A DNA stretch of 64,000 bases from Levilactobacillus paucivorans (GTDB lineage: Bacteria; Bacillota; Bacilli; Lactobacillales; Lactobacillaceae). Numbering within the stretch: the stretch's first letter is position 1; each line of letters begins with the position of its first letter. Under the pieces are notes generated by a model. It worked only from the letters and a program-made list of their open reading frames with translations. It was not told the DNA's origin and did not search any database. A program made the translations under genes and the position numbers. This document shows positions 43,233 through 50,897 of the stretch, piece after piece. The DNA lies in contig NZ_JQCA01000024.1 of assembly GCF_001437125.1 (NCBI RefSeq), forward strand, positions 22,563 through 86,562. Direction: 5' to 3'.

Positions 43233-43958
43233 ATGCGTGTCATGAAATTAGTGAGTGGTGTCGGGAGTAGCGTTGCGATTACAATGCTCGCCTTAGCCCT
43301 CACCCCTTTAGTTGCGCTCGCCTCGGGTCCTGGGACTTCTACCAGCAACCTGACGAACGTTTCTAGTGGTTATGTGGCAGACAGCACGGGAGGTGCCGAG
43401 GCGACGTCCAACGCCGAATTTACCGTTACACCCGGACCTCTGAGTTTGAATCAGGTGCCTAACATCGTCTTTGGAAGTGTTGGCGTCAAAGACATTTCGT
43501 CTGCGGATACCAACATCCCCATCTCGACAGGTACCCCAACTGGGGGCACTGCTTACGATGGCAATAACGCAGGTGCATTGAACGTTACCGACTACCGAGG
43601 CGACCATGACGGCTGGTCTCTAACCGTTGGCATGAGTCCTTTCACTTCGGGAACCAACAGCATCACCAATGCGCAACTGACGCTCGACGAAACGGCGGGG
43701 ACTTTGGACAACACCGCCACCGCCGCACCTATGAGCGTCACACTGCCACAATCCACCGTGACGAATGACTGGATCAGCAGTCCTAAGACTTTATGGAACG
43801 CTGCCGCAAAATCCGGTGAAGGTAGCAACAGCGCTACTACTGCGGCTTCTAGCAAATTAACGATTTCAAAACAACCAGACGTCTCCGCTGGGACCTACAA
43901 CGCCACGCTGTACTGGGCATTACAGAATGCCCCAGCAGCCACGACGCCAGCCCAATAA
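43233..43958 (+). CDS. WxL domain surface protein (first gene of WxL operon)
   Basis: 241 residues from the ATG at 43233 with GGAGG upstream; a TTG at 43218 is rejected because it overlaps the ribosome site. A signal peptide (SSVAITMLALALTPLVALA) is followed almost directly by a WxL domain: FTVTPGPLSLNQVPNIVFG, the first WxL motif in GWSLTVGMSPF and a closing TLYWALQN. It is a minimal WxL protein with no additional domain. WxL proteins bind peptidoglycan and act in complexes with DUF916 membrane proteins encoded next door, as here. Confidence 0.9.
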   Translation: MRVMKLVSGVGSSVAITMLALALTPLVALASGPGTSTSNLTNVSSGYVADSTGGAEATSNAEFTVTPGPLSLNQVPNIVFGSVGVKDISSADTNIPISTGTPTGGTAYDGNNAGALNVTDYRGDHDGWSLTVGMSPFTSGTNSITNAQLTLDETAGTLDNTATAAPMSVTLPQSTVTNDWISSPKTLWNAAAKSGEGSNSATTAASSKLTISKQPDVSAGTYNATLYWALQNAPAATTPAQ

Positions 43959-43995
43959 GATAGACGCCTAGCTGTCGATGAAGGTGGGGCTGACT

Positions 43996-45027
43996 ATGAA
44001 ATTAAAATGGTTTAACTGGTGCCTCCTGGTCTTAGCTGTGGTGGCTGGGAGCTTCGTAGGTGTCCCTGCGTTGGGTAAAGCCGCGCAGACGCCACCCACG
44101 AACTTATTTGCGACCCCACTGCTACCCAAGAACCAACTCACCACCAAAGCGGGATATTTTGATTTAAAGGTGATGCCTGGAACGACTCAGAATTTGAAAT
44201 TGGCCGTCACTAACCCCGGTAATACGCAGAAAACGTTACGGGTCATCCCCATTAACGCTACGACTGCTGACTCGGGCAACGCCGTTTACGTGCCATCCAA
44301 TCGGACCGACCGTTCGGCGCAAACGACCTTTACCAAGATGACTTCAGGTGCCGTGACTGTCACGCTCGCCCCTCATCAGGGGAAAACCGTGACCTTTAAA
44401 ACCACCATTCCCACCAACGGTTTCCAAGGTGAGGTCTTGGGTGGTCTCTTTGTGACGGACCCGCAAGCGAGTGCCGCCGCAATCAAGAACGGTGGCTCCT
44501 CCAGCTTCCGCCTGCATAACCGCTATGCCGTGGTTACCGCAGTTGCACTGTGGTGCCACCCAAACCAACGTCTAACCACGATGCTGAAGCTAGGAAAAGT
44601 CGCCATCGCCAATCCCGACACGAACCCTATGGTCCAGGCACAGATTCGTAACCTCACCCCGGCACTCTTCGGGGACTTGCAGGGAACCGCACGAATTACC
44701 AGTGCTCAGACGGGAAAACAGGTGGCACGTCAGGACTTGAAGAATGGGTCTATGGCACCTAATAGTTGGTTCAACTATGGGGTACCGCTGGGAAACAAAC
44801 CCCTTGCAGCTGGTCGGTACACACTCAATCTTCACCTGACCAGTGGCAAGCGGGTCTGGAACTTCAGCCATTCCTTCTCCTTAACTAAGAAGGAAGCCCA
44901 TGAACACAACACCATCATTCGCCCCGAACACAGCGTTGACTGGTGGTTCTGGCTTCTCCTGGCACTCTTACTAGCTTTGTTAATCTTCGGTGCTTACTGG
45001 TTAGGCAAGCGACGTTCTCGTTCGTAA
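43996..45027 (+). CDS. DUF916/DUF3324 WxL-associated membrane protein
   Basis: 343 residues from the ATG at 43996 with AGGTGGGG upstream; the alternative ATG at 43978 lacks one. A signal peptide is followed by the WxL peptidoglycan-binding domain (YFDLKVMPGTTQNLKLAVTN, then GGLFVTDPQ) and the WxL host-binding domain (LGKVAIANPDTNPMVQAQIR, YTLNLHLTSGKRVWNF). A C-terminal membrane helix (WWFWLLLALLLALLIFGAYW) with a basic tail (KRRSRS) anchors it. It is known to partner WxL proteins at the surface. Confidence 0.92.
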   Translation: MKLKWFNWCLLVLAVVAGSFVGVPALGKAAQTPPTNLFATPLLPKNQLTTKAGYFDLKVMPGTTQNLKLAVTNPGNTQKTLRVIPINATTADSGNAVYVPSNRTDRSAQTTFTKMTSGAVTVTLAPHQGKTVTFKTTIPTNGFQGEVLGGLFVTDPQASAAAIKNGGSSSFRLHNRYAVVTAVALWCHPNQRLTTMLKLGKVAIANPDTNPMVQAQIRNLTPALFGDLQGTARITSAQTGKQVARQDLKNGSMAPNSWFNYGVPLGNKPLAAGRYTLNLHLTSGKRVWNFSHSFSLTKKEAHEHNTIIRPEHSVDWWFWLLLALLLALLIFGAYWLGKRRSRS

Positions 45028-45046
45028 CTTCGGGAGGTGTTGGACG

Positions 45047-46507
45047 ATGCGTAATTGGAAACGATTACTAAAAATGGGGCTACTGGGCCTGATCGTTTTT
45101 ATTGGGTCTCTGAGTCTCTGGGTTCCCGCCCGAGCGGCATCTTCCGCCCCACAAACACCAACGTCATCTCCCGTGTCAATTATGGGTATCAACTTAGCCG
45201 GTGGCTTCACCCAACAACCTTTGGATTCCAATCAGATCTCTGGTCACAGTGTGACGCTAGCCGCTAAAGGAACGCGGAACATTTTGGAAGCGGCCACCAA
45301 CCCCTTTGGGAGTCGGAAGTACGTTTGGTGGGAATCGACAGATGACGGTGACACGTATACGACGGTTGGGTCAAATAGCACAACCTACACCTTCACCGCC
45401 CCTAACGTCACCCAGCCAACCGAACTGCTCTTCCAAGTCGAGTATGACTTTACCGGAATTGGGCTCTTCTACAACGAGTGGTCACGGATTGCAGCCGTCG
45501 AAGTCGAACCCAGCCGGGTACCTGCCACGGCCATCAAGGTCACAGCTGACAAGACTTACCTGAATAACAGCGATACGACCTTGGTCCACGCGGCCCTGAC
45601 GCCAAGTAATTCCACCGACCAGGTCACTTGGACCAGTAGTGATCCAAGCCTGGCCACGGTTGATGAGTACGGCGACGTCACGGCAACCAGTGTCTCTAGT
45701 AAAACCGATGGCACCGCGCATGACCACGGCACCGTCACGATTACCGGGGAAGCTAACGGCCACAGTGATAGCGTCAAGATTGCCATTGGGGCCCTTCAAG
45801 ATGTCACGACAGTCGAGGGCAAGGCGGCAACATTTAGTCTCAAGGACTTACCGGACGGGGTTACAGTCAATAATTGGTATCGCGTAGAGGACGGCCAGAG
45901 TACCGCACTGAATACGACCGATACCAGCTACACCATTAATAATCCCACCCAGGCCGGCGATGATGGGACGTCCTACTACGCCGTGTTAAACTACACGGTC
46001 AATGGTAGTACAAAGACCATCACCACGAACTCCGCGCGACTGAGTGTCGAAAAGAGTGGCTTGATCTCTTTAACTGCCGTGCCCGACTTCAACTTTGGTG
46101 ATATTGATCTCCTCGATCTTAGTCAAGGACTCACGCTCAACAACCTCGATGCTTTGGCCGATGGCCCGGCCTATGATGGAAATAGCAACGGTTCCCTATC
46201 GGTCATGGATAGTCGCGATACCGGCGGATCTTGGACACTTACCGCCGCCCTCCAGCCATTTGGCTTTGTTGGAAGCAACGGTGGTCAACTGGGATCCACT
46301 AGCCTGGACCTCTATGATCCGAACAACCGGTTAGATATCACGATTCCGGACAACGACCAGGCCACGTCAATCTACACCTCCAGCGACTACGATGGTCAAG
46401 ACTGGGATGTCAGCAATAGCCAACTCGATATGGGACCTAGTCCCCTGGCGAGTGCCGGTAATTACGAGAGTACCGTGACCTGGACGTTAACGGTCGCGCC
46501 AAGCTAA
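45047..46507 (+). CDS. WxL domain surface protein with Ig-like (BIG2) domain
   Basis: 486 residues, GGGAGGTG upstream. A signal peptide ends ARAAS. Next is an Ig-like segment with RKYVWWESTDDGDTYTTVG, then a BIG2 module (IKVTADKTYLNNSDTTLVHA, WTSSDPSLATVDEYGDVTA), another Ig-like segment, and a C-terminal WxL domain (FNFGDIDLLD, GSWTLTAAL, closing TVTWTLTVAPS). It is the third gene of the operon and the likely displayed effector of the complex. The ligand is unknown. Confidence 0.9.
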   Translation: MRNWKRLLKMGLLGLIVFIGSLSLWVPARAASSAPQTPTSSPVSIMGINLAGGFTQQPLDSNQISGHSVTLAAKGTRNILEAATNPFGSRKYVWWESTDDGDTYTTVGSNSTTYTFTAPNVTQPTELLFQVEYDFTGIGLFYNEWSRIAAVEVEPSRVPATAIKVTADKTYLNNSDTTLVHAALTPSNSTDQVTWTSSDPSLATVDEYGDVTATSVSSKTDGTAHDHGTVTITGEANGHSDSVKIAIGALQDVTTVEGKAATFSLKDLPDGVTVNNWYRVEDGQSTALNTTDTSYTINNPTQAGDDGTSYYAVLNYTVNGSTKTITTNSARLSVEKSGLISLTAVPDFNFGDIDLLDLSQGLTLNNLDALADGPAYDGNSNGSLSVMDSRDTGGSWTLTAALQPFGFVGSNGGQLGSTSLDLYDPNNRLDITIPDNDQATSIYTSSDYDGQDWDVSNSQLDMGPSPLASAGNYESTVTWTLTVAPS

Positions 46508-46519
46508 GTGGTCACCTAA

Positions 46520-46567
46520 AAAAACCAGGAGCACGCCTGTCATGGACATGCTCCTGGTTTTCTTTTG
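46520..46567 (+). terminator. Terminator of the WxL operon
   Basis: AAAACCAGGAGCA pairs with TGCTCCTGGTTTT and is followed by CTTTTG. Confidence 0.85.
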
Positions 46568-46681
46568 CCTAATTCTACCAAATAAATCCCTCTTTTCGGG
46601 CCATCAGTGCTATTCTAATCTCTGTAAACAGGATTCTAGAAAACTGAGGGCACCCATTTCCCCTCCAAAGAAGGTTATCAC

Positions 46682-47547
46682 ATGAACGAAGCTGAACAGG
46701 AACGGACTGACCACGCTAAGAAGACACGGGTCATCAGTCCCGAACACTGGCAATCGGAACGCGTCCGGAAAGAAGTCTTTACGGATAGCCACCAGAATCA
46801 ATCGACCGTCATCATTCACGAGCCCAACTACGTCCCCGCCAAGGGACTTATTATTGACTTTCACGGGAGTGGCTTCGTCCACCTGCACAACGACAATGAC
46901 ACTTATTTCTGTAAACGCATCGGCAATGCCACCGATTATACGGTGCTCGACTTTGACTACCCCTTAGCGCCGGAACACCCCTTCCCCGCAGCCTTAGACG
47001 CCTGTGACCAATTCGTGCAACACGTCCAGGCCAACTATCAAGACTACTGTGAAGACCCCCAGCAACAGTTGGTACTCATCGGTCACAGTGCTGGCGGTAA
47101 CCTGGTGATCGGCACGCAAATGCGGGCACTGTCACGGCAACAACCCGTGGCTACGCTAGCTATTCTGGACTACCCGGCATTGGATTTGGACACCGATCCC
47201 GATGACAAGTCTTACCCCGAGGGGCCGTCATTCCCGCCGAAGTCGCCAAGCGTTTTAACCGTTTCTATCGGGCCAATGTTCCGCTAGGTAACCCCTACGT
47301 ATCGCCGGTTCTGGCTAAGCGTGAGGCGCTAATCGGTTTCCCACCGACGGTCATTCACACCGCCGATCACGATACCTTAGCCGATGAAGCCGAAAGTTTT
47401 GGTCAGCACCTCATCGCGGCTAATGTCACGGTCACCATGCATCGCTATCTGAACTCCCTCCATGGGTTTACGGTTGGCGAAACTGGTGAGGGTCACGCCT
47501 CATTTCTAGCAATGGTTCATCATATTCGACAACTTAACTTAGGCTAA
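46682..47547 (+). pseudogene. Alpha/beta hydrolase (esterase), disrupted by a one-base frameshift
   Basis: The first frame (ATG 46682 to TGA/TAG region at 47287) encodes 201 residues with DFHGSGF (oxyanion HGGG-like), the nucleophile elbow IGHSAGGN and FDYPLAPEHPFPAALDA. This is the start of an Aes-type esterase. From 47224 the next frame continues the family without a break (AVIPAEVAKRFNRFYRANVP, catalytic Asp in HTADHDTLADEAE, His in LHGFTVGE) to a TAA at 47545. One extra G in the GGGG run at 47221-47224 would restore a 288-residue enzyme. So this is a recent frameshift, a phase-variable tract or a sequencing error. Confidence 0.88.
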
Positions 47548-47551
47548 TCAA

Positions 47552-47586
47552 AAGGCGTCAATTCCGTTCATTGGAATTGACGCCTT
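47552..47586. terminator. Bidirectional terminator between esterase and GGDEF genes
   Basis: AAGGCGTCAATTCC pairs perfectly with GGAATTGACGCCTT over a 7-base loop. Confidence 0.85.
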
Positions 47587-47608
47587 CTTGCTAGATTAAT
47601 TTATTTTG

Positions 47609-48625
47609 CTAGGCCACGGTAATCCGCATCCGTCCGTGTCGCTTGGAGTGATACAAGTTGCGGTCCACCCGATTGTAGAAGTCCATCGGTGATTGGTCAT
47701 CTCTGACCACTGCCGAGACCCCAACCGAAATGGTCACATTGAACTTATGCTCGCCAGATTGAATCTCGAGGTGATTGATGGCTTCGAAAATTTCGTCGAC
47801 CACTGGCTTCACATCACCGACCTCGGTCCCCGGGAAGAGCACGTTAAACTCCTCACCCCCGGTCCGGTAAAAGGTTGCTGGTAAGGGATTGGCATCGAGC
47901 ACCGTCTGCACGGTTGACGCCACCTCGCGCAAGACCAGGTCACCTACAGAATGGCCGTAGGTATCATTGAATTGCTTAAAGTGATCGATATCAAACATCA
48001 TCATCGACAACGGCTGATTGTCCGATCTGCTGCGGTGGAAGTAGTCATCCATGGCATCGGTATACGCCGCAAAGTTCTCGGTCTGAGTTAGCGCATCGTG
48101 GCTGGCAAAGCGCGCCAACCGAACCTTGAGTTCGCTATCGTGTGCTAGCATCGTGACGTAGAGGTACAGGAGCACTTCAAAGATCAGGAGGTAGATCCAT
48201 TCCTGACCAAAGACGATCCAGGAGAAATTAAACTTCAGCTTCATCCAGAACCACAGTAACCCGCCAAAGGGGATGGTGACCAGCAAGTACAACAGAATTG
48301 AATCGCGTTTTGTGTGGCATTTGATTCGGGTCTCATTGAGAACCCAGAAGAACGTCATCAGGGTAATCGCATGGGCCCAGGACTGCCAATAGCCAAGCGA
48401 ACCATTAAAGAGCATGTAAATTAAGCTAATCGGGATAAAGTAGTAATAAGAAACGCGAATATTTAGGAAGTAAGCACAGAACACGACGTCATCGGCTATC
48501 TTAAGGCGTCGCTGATGGACCCAGGAGACTAGCCAGTTATACGTAACCCAATAGAGTGTCAACACCCCAAGGATAAAGAATACGCCCGTGACGAAAGGTG
48601 GAACCTGCCAGTGGGACCATGTCAT
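47609..48625 (-). CDS. Membrane diguanylate cyclase (GGDEF domain)
   Basis: 338 residues. About six membrane segments occupy residues 1-175. A GGDEF domain follows: SHDALTQTENFAAYTDAMDD, MMFDIDHFKQFNDTYGHSVG, and the active-site loop RTGGEEFNVLF, with Gly-Gly-Glu-Glu-Phe intact. No RxxD inhibitory site is visible before the loop, so product inhibition may be absent. It should make cyclic di-GMP from GTP. No EAL or PilZ partner is in the window. In lactobacilli such lone GGDEF genes occur, and their output is poorly known. Confidence 0.9.
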   Translation of the reverse strand: MTWSHWQVPPFVTGVFFILGVLTLYWVTYNWLVSWVHQRRLKIADDVVFCAYFLNIRVSYYYFIPISLIYMLFNGSLGYWQSWAHAITLMTFFWVLNETRIKCHTKRDSILLYLLVTIPFGGLLWFWMKLKFNFSWIVFGQEWIYLLIFEVLLYLYVTMLAHDSELKVRLARFASHDALTQTENFAAYTDAMDDYFHRSRSDNQPLSMMMFDIDHFKQFNDTYGHSVGDLVLREVASTVQTVLDANPLPATFYRTGGEEFNVLFPGTEVGDVKPVVDEIFEAINHLEIQSGEHKFNVTISVGVSAVVRDDQSPMDFYNRVDRNLYHSKRHGRMRITVA

Positions 48626-48692
48626 TGCTAAAACCCTTCTTCTTTTAGAATAATCCGGTCATTTCAGCCGGATCGTCCGCCAATAAGGCGCA

Positions 48693-48720
48693 CTTATATA
48701 GTAATATAAGCGCTCTGCAA
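48693..48720 (-). promoter_or_regulatory. Promoter of the GGDEF gene within a dyad
   Basis: TTGCAG (48720-48715), 16 bases, TATAAG (48698-48693). An imperfect inverted repeat (GCGC-a-CTTATAT with ATATAAG-CGC, 48688-48712) covers the core. Confidence 0.55.
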
Positions 48721-48835
48721 GAAGAAAACCATAACCAGAATGGGGTAAGTGTTGTGAGCTGTGAATATTCTGATGGGAATATTGGGTTAGCAGGTTAACC
48801 ATGCTGATCTTTGAGGTACTCGCCCGCTCTTTTCC

Positions 48836-48997
48836 TTACTTGGGCTGTACGCCCCCCAGGTTCTGGCTAAACACCACCAGACAGAACCCTGCTAATGCCG
48901 TCACCGAGGCGGTCGTATCGGATAAAAAGAACCCACCGACCATCGTCACGATCCCGATCCCAATAAATACTGTTCCCAATAGCCTGTGTCGTTGCAT
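48836..48997 (-). CDS. Small two-helix membrane protein (53 residues)
   Basis: An ATG at 48997 is preceded by GGGAGGG. The product is MQRHRLLGTVFIGIGIVTMV then GGFFLSDTTASVTALAGFCL then VVFSQNLGGVQPK. It has two hydrophobic helices, a basic N-terminus and a short loop, typical of a small integral membrane protein. It is too short for usual length cut-offs. The + frame over the same DNA is a shadow. It lies between the divergent GGDEF promoter and the MDR gene. Function unknown. Confidence 0.65.
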   Translation of the reverse strand: MQRHRLLGTVFIGIGIVTMVGGFFLSDTTASVTALAGFCLVVFSQNLGGVQPK

Positions 48998-49150
48998 GCT
49001 GCTCGCCCTCCCACAATCTGTCTTTTAATTATTGGTCCAACTTTAACAGATGAGGCGGACGGAATAAACCAAAATGGCTTACAAATGCTGTTATATCAAC
49101 GTTTACCTAACATTTACACAATTCATATCAAAGCACAACATTAATTGGGA

Positions 49151-50158
49151 CTAATCTGCAAAGCGGATCAGGACTTTCCCTTTAGAGTGCCCATGTAAAA
49201 CCAAATCTAGGGCCTGGTTAATCTCCGCTAAAGTGAATTCAGTGGGGTCAATGGCTGGGGACAGTTGCTTGTCAGCAACGACCTTAGAAACTGCCTTAAG
49301 TTGCTCGCCAGAGCTTTGCACGAAGATAAAGCGGTAAGAGGCCCCAATTTTCTTGGTTTGACGGTCTAAACGGAGACCGGCAAAGGTAAATAACAACCGT
49401 TTGAACGCTGACAACTGATGGTCAACCGCGAATTGCCGGTTAGGCCCCATGACCAGTGAAAGTAACCGGCCACCCGGCTTGAGAACGGCCAACTCGTGGT
49501 CCAGTTCCTTAGGTCCGATTGTATCAATCACGTAATCCACCTTACCCAAGGTTTCCCAGTAGTTTTCCTGCCGGTAATCGAAGTACTGGTCCGCACCCAA
49601 TTCGAGGGCCGCTTCCCGTCCGCGAGCATTTCCGCTGACCGCAACGGTTAATCCCATCGCCTTAGCCAATGGAATCGCCATCTGACCAAAGGAACCCGAT
49701 CCCCCGGGAATCATAACCGATTCCCCAGCATGGGCGTCTAAGACGTCGTGAAGGGCTTGATAAGCGGTGAGCCCCGTCAAGGGAACCGCAGCCCCATGGG
49801 CGAAGTCTAAACCGTCTGGCATCACGGCCAAAGCGTTCTGGTCGATAGCCACGTACTCGGCAAACGCCCCAATCTTAGCCAGTGGCAGCCGGGCATAAAC
49901 CCGTTGGCCAACCTTAAAGGCGGTCACAGCCGACCCAACAGCACTGATGACCCCGGAGAACTCATTGCCCAGTGTGACAGGCTTAGCGTAATCCTGAATC
50001 AATTTGACACTCCCCGTACCAATCAGGCCATCCACCGGATTGACGGCGGCGACTTTAACCTTGACGAGAACGTCATTGGCACCAACAGTTGGCATTGGTA
50101 CATCGTGAACCTGGAGTTTGAAATCTTTATGGTAGGCGCGTAATTGGGCTGCTTGCAT
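49151..50158 (-). CDS. NADP-dependent oxidoreductase, quinone reductase-like MDR
   Basis: 335 residues. It begins MQAAQLRAYHKDFKLQVHDV, has AAVNPVDGLIGTG and LGNEFSGVISAVGSAV in the GroES-like half, and a Rossmann motif SVMIPGGSGSFGQMAIPLAK. The zinc-binding cysteines of alcohol dehydrogenases are absent, which places it with zinc-free enoyl/quinone reductases of the MDR group. It is divergent from a TetR gene and has a strong minus promoter (TTGACT, 17 bases, TAGAAT at 50217-50189). Confidence 0.9.
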   Translation of the reverse strand: MQAAQLRAYHKDFKLQVHDVPMPTVGANDVLVKVKVAAVNPVDGLIGTGSVKLIQDYAKPVTLGNEFSGVISAVGSAVTAFKVGQRVYARLPLAKIGAFAEYVAIDQNALAVMPDGLDFAHGAAVPLTGLTAYQALHDVLDAHAGESVMIPGGSGSFGQMAIPLAKAMGLTVAVSGNARGREAALELGADQYFDYRQENYWETLGKVDYVIDTIGPKELDHELAVLKPGGRLLSLVMGPNRQFAVDHQLSAFKRLLFTFAGLRLDRQTKKIGASYRFIFVQSSGEQLKAVSKVVADKQLSPAIDPTEFTLAEINQALDLVLHGHSKGKVLIRFAD

Positions 50159-50188
50159 GGGACACCATCCTTTTAATATTTTAAATTT

Positions 50189-50227
50189 ATTCTACCGCCT
50201 CAAGTTACAAAAGTCAACAAAAGTAAC
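50189..50227. promoter_or_regulatory. MDR gene promoter with overlapping candidate TetR operator
   Basis: TTGACT (50217-50212), 17 bases, TAGAAT (50194-50189) on minus. The -35 lies inside GTTAC-N14-GTAAC (50204-50227), which also contains two direct ACAAAAGT repeats. Confidence 0.65.
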
Positions 50228-50276
50228 CTAATGTGGTACACTAGACTTAAATCTAAATCAGGAAGGAGTCCCCACC

Positions 50277-50819
50277 ATGCCACAAACGACCCGTGAACGC
50301 ATCCTCATCGCCGCCGAACACCTCATCATGCAGACCGGACACGCCAAAGTCACGCTGTCCGAGATCGCCCAACAACTGGGGATGACCCACGCCGCCCTTT
50401 ACAAGCATTTCAAGAATAAACAAGACCTCTGGGCCGCCGTCGCCACCGCGTGGTTCAACCGCGACATTCTCAGTCAGATTCAAGTGGCACCCCAGCAACC
50501 ACAGAAGGACCAACTTCACGACTGGCTGTGGGCCTTTGTCTCCGCCAAGAAGCAGGCCGCCACTTCCAATCCGCAGATGTTTGCGCTCAACACCCGTTAC
50601 GTCGACAACCACCCGCAGGTCTTGCGGCAAGTTCTCACCAAGGCTTACCGTGAGATCGACCGAATCATGGGCTATCACGATCCTCATTACGCCCGTGCCG
50701 AGACTATTCTGGCAACCTTCACCGTGTTTACATTGCCGGCCTTCAGAGACACCTGGAAGACACCGGATTATCAACAACGTTTCGAATTGATCTGGTCTCT
50801 CATTGAGAATGGTCTTTGA
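50277..50819 (+). CDS. TetR family transcriptional regulator
   Basis: 180 residues, GGAAGGAG upstream. The helix-turn-helix is RERILIAAEHLIMQTGHAKV, then LSEIAQQLGMTHAALYKHFK with the family's Y-KHF-K closing motif. The C-terminal helical domain binds an unknown ligand. It is divergent from the MDR oxidoreductase. A dyad overlapping the oxidoreductase -35 is its likely operator, so it would repress that gene. Confidence 0.92.
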   Translation: MPQTTRERILIAAEHLIMQTGHAKVTLSEIAQQLGMTHAALYKHFKNKQDLWAAVATAWFNRDILSQIQVAPQQPQKDQLHDWLWAFVSAKKQAATSNPQMFALNTRYVDNHPQVLRQVLTKAYREIDRIMGYHDPHYARAETILATFTVFTLPAFRDTWKTPDYQQRFELIWSLIENGL

Positions 50820-50835
50820 GCCAACACTGATCACC

Positions 50836-50872
50836 AAAAAAGGCCCCACTCATTGCTGAGCGGGGCCTTTTT
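50836..50872. terminator. Bidirectional terminator between tetR-like and phosphoketolase genes
   Basis: AAAAAGGCCCC pairs with GGGGCCTTTTT, with an inner CTCA/TGAG stem. Confidence 0.92.
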
Positions 50873-50897
50873 GTGATTACATTTTAATTAAAGAGAA

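Noticed and set aside
48801..49028. 75-codon + frame
   Set aside because: Antisense to the 53-codon membrane gene and lacking a ribosome site.
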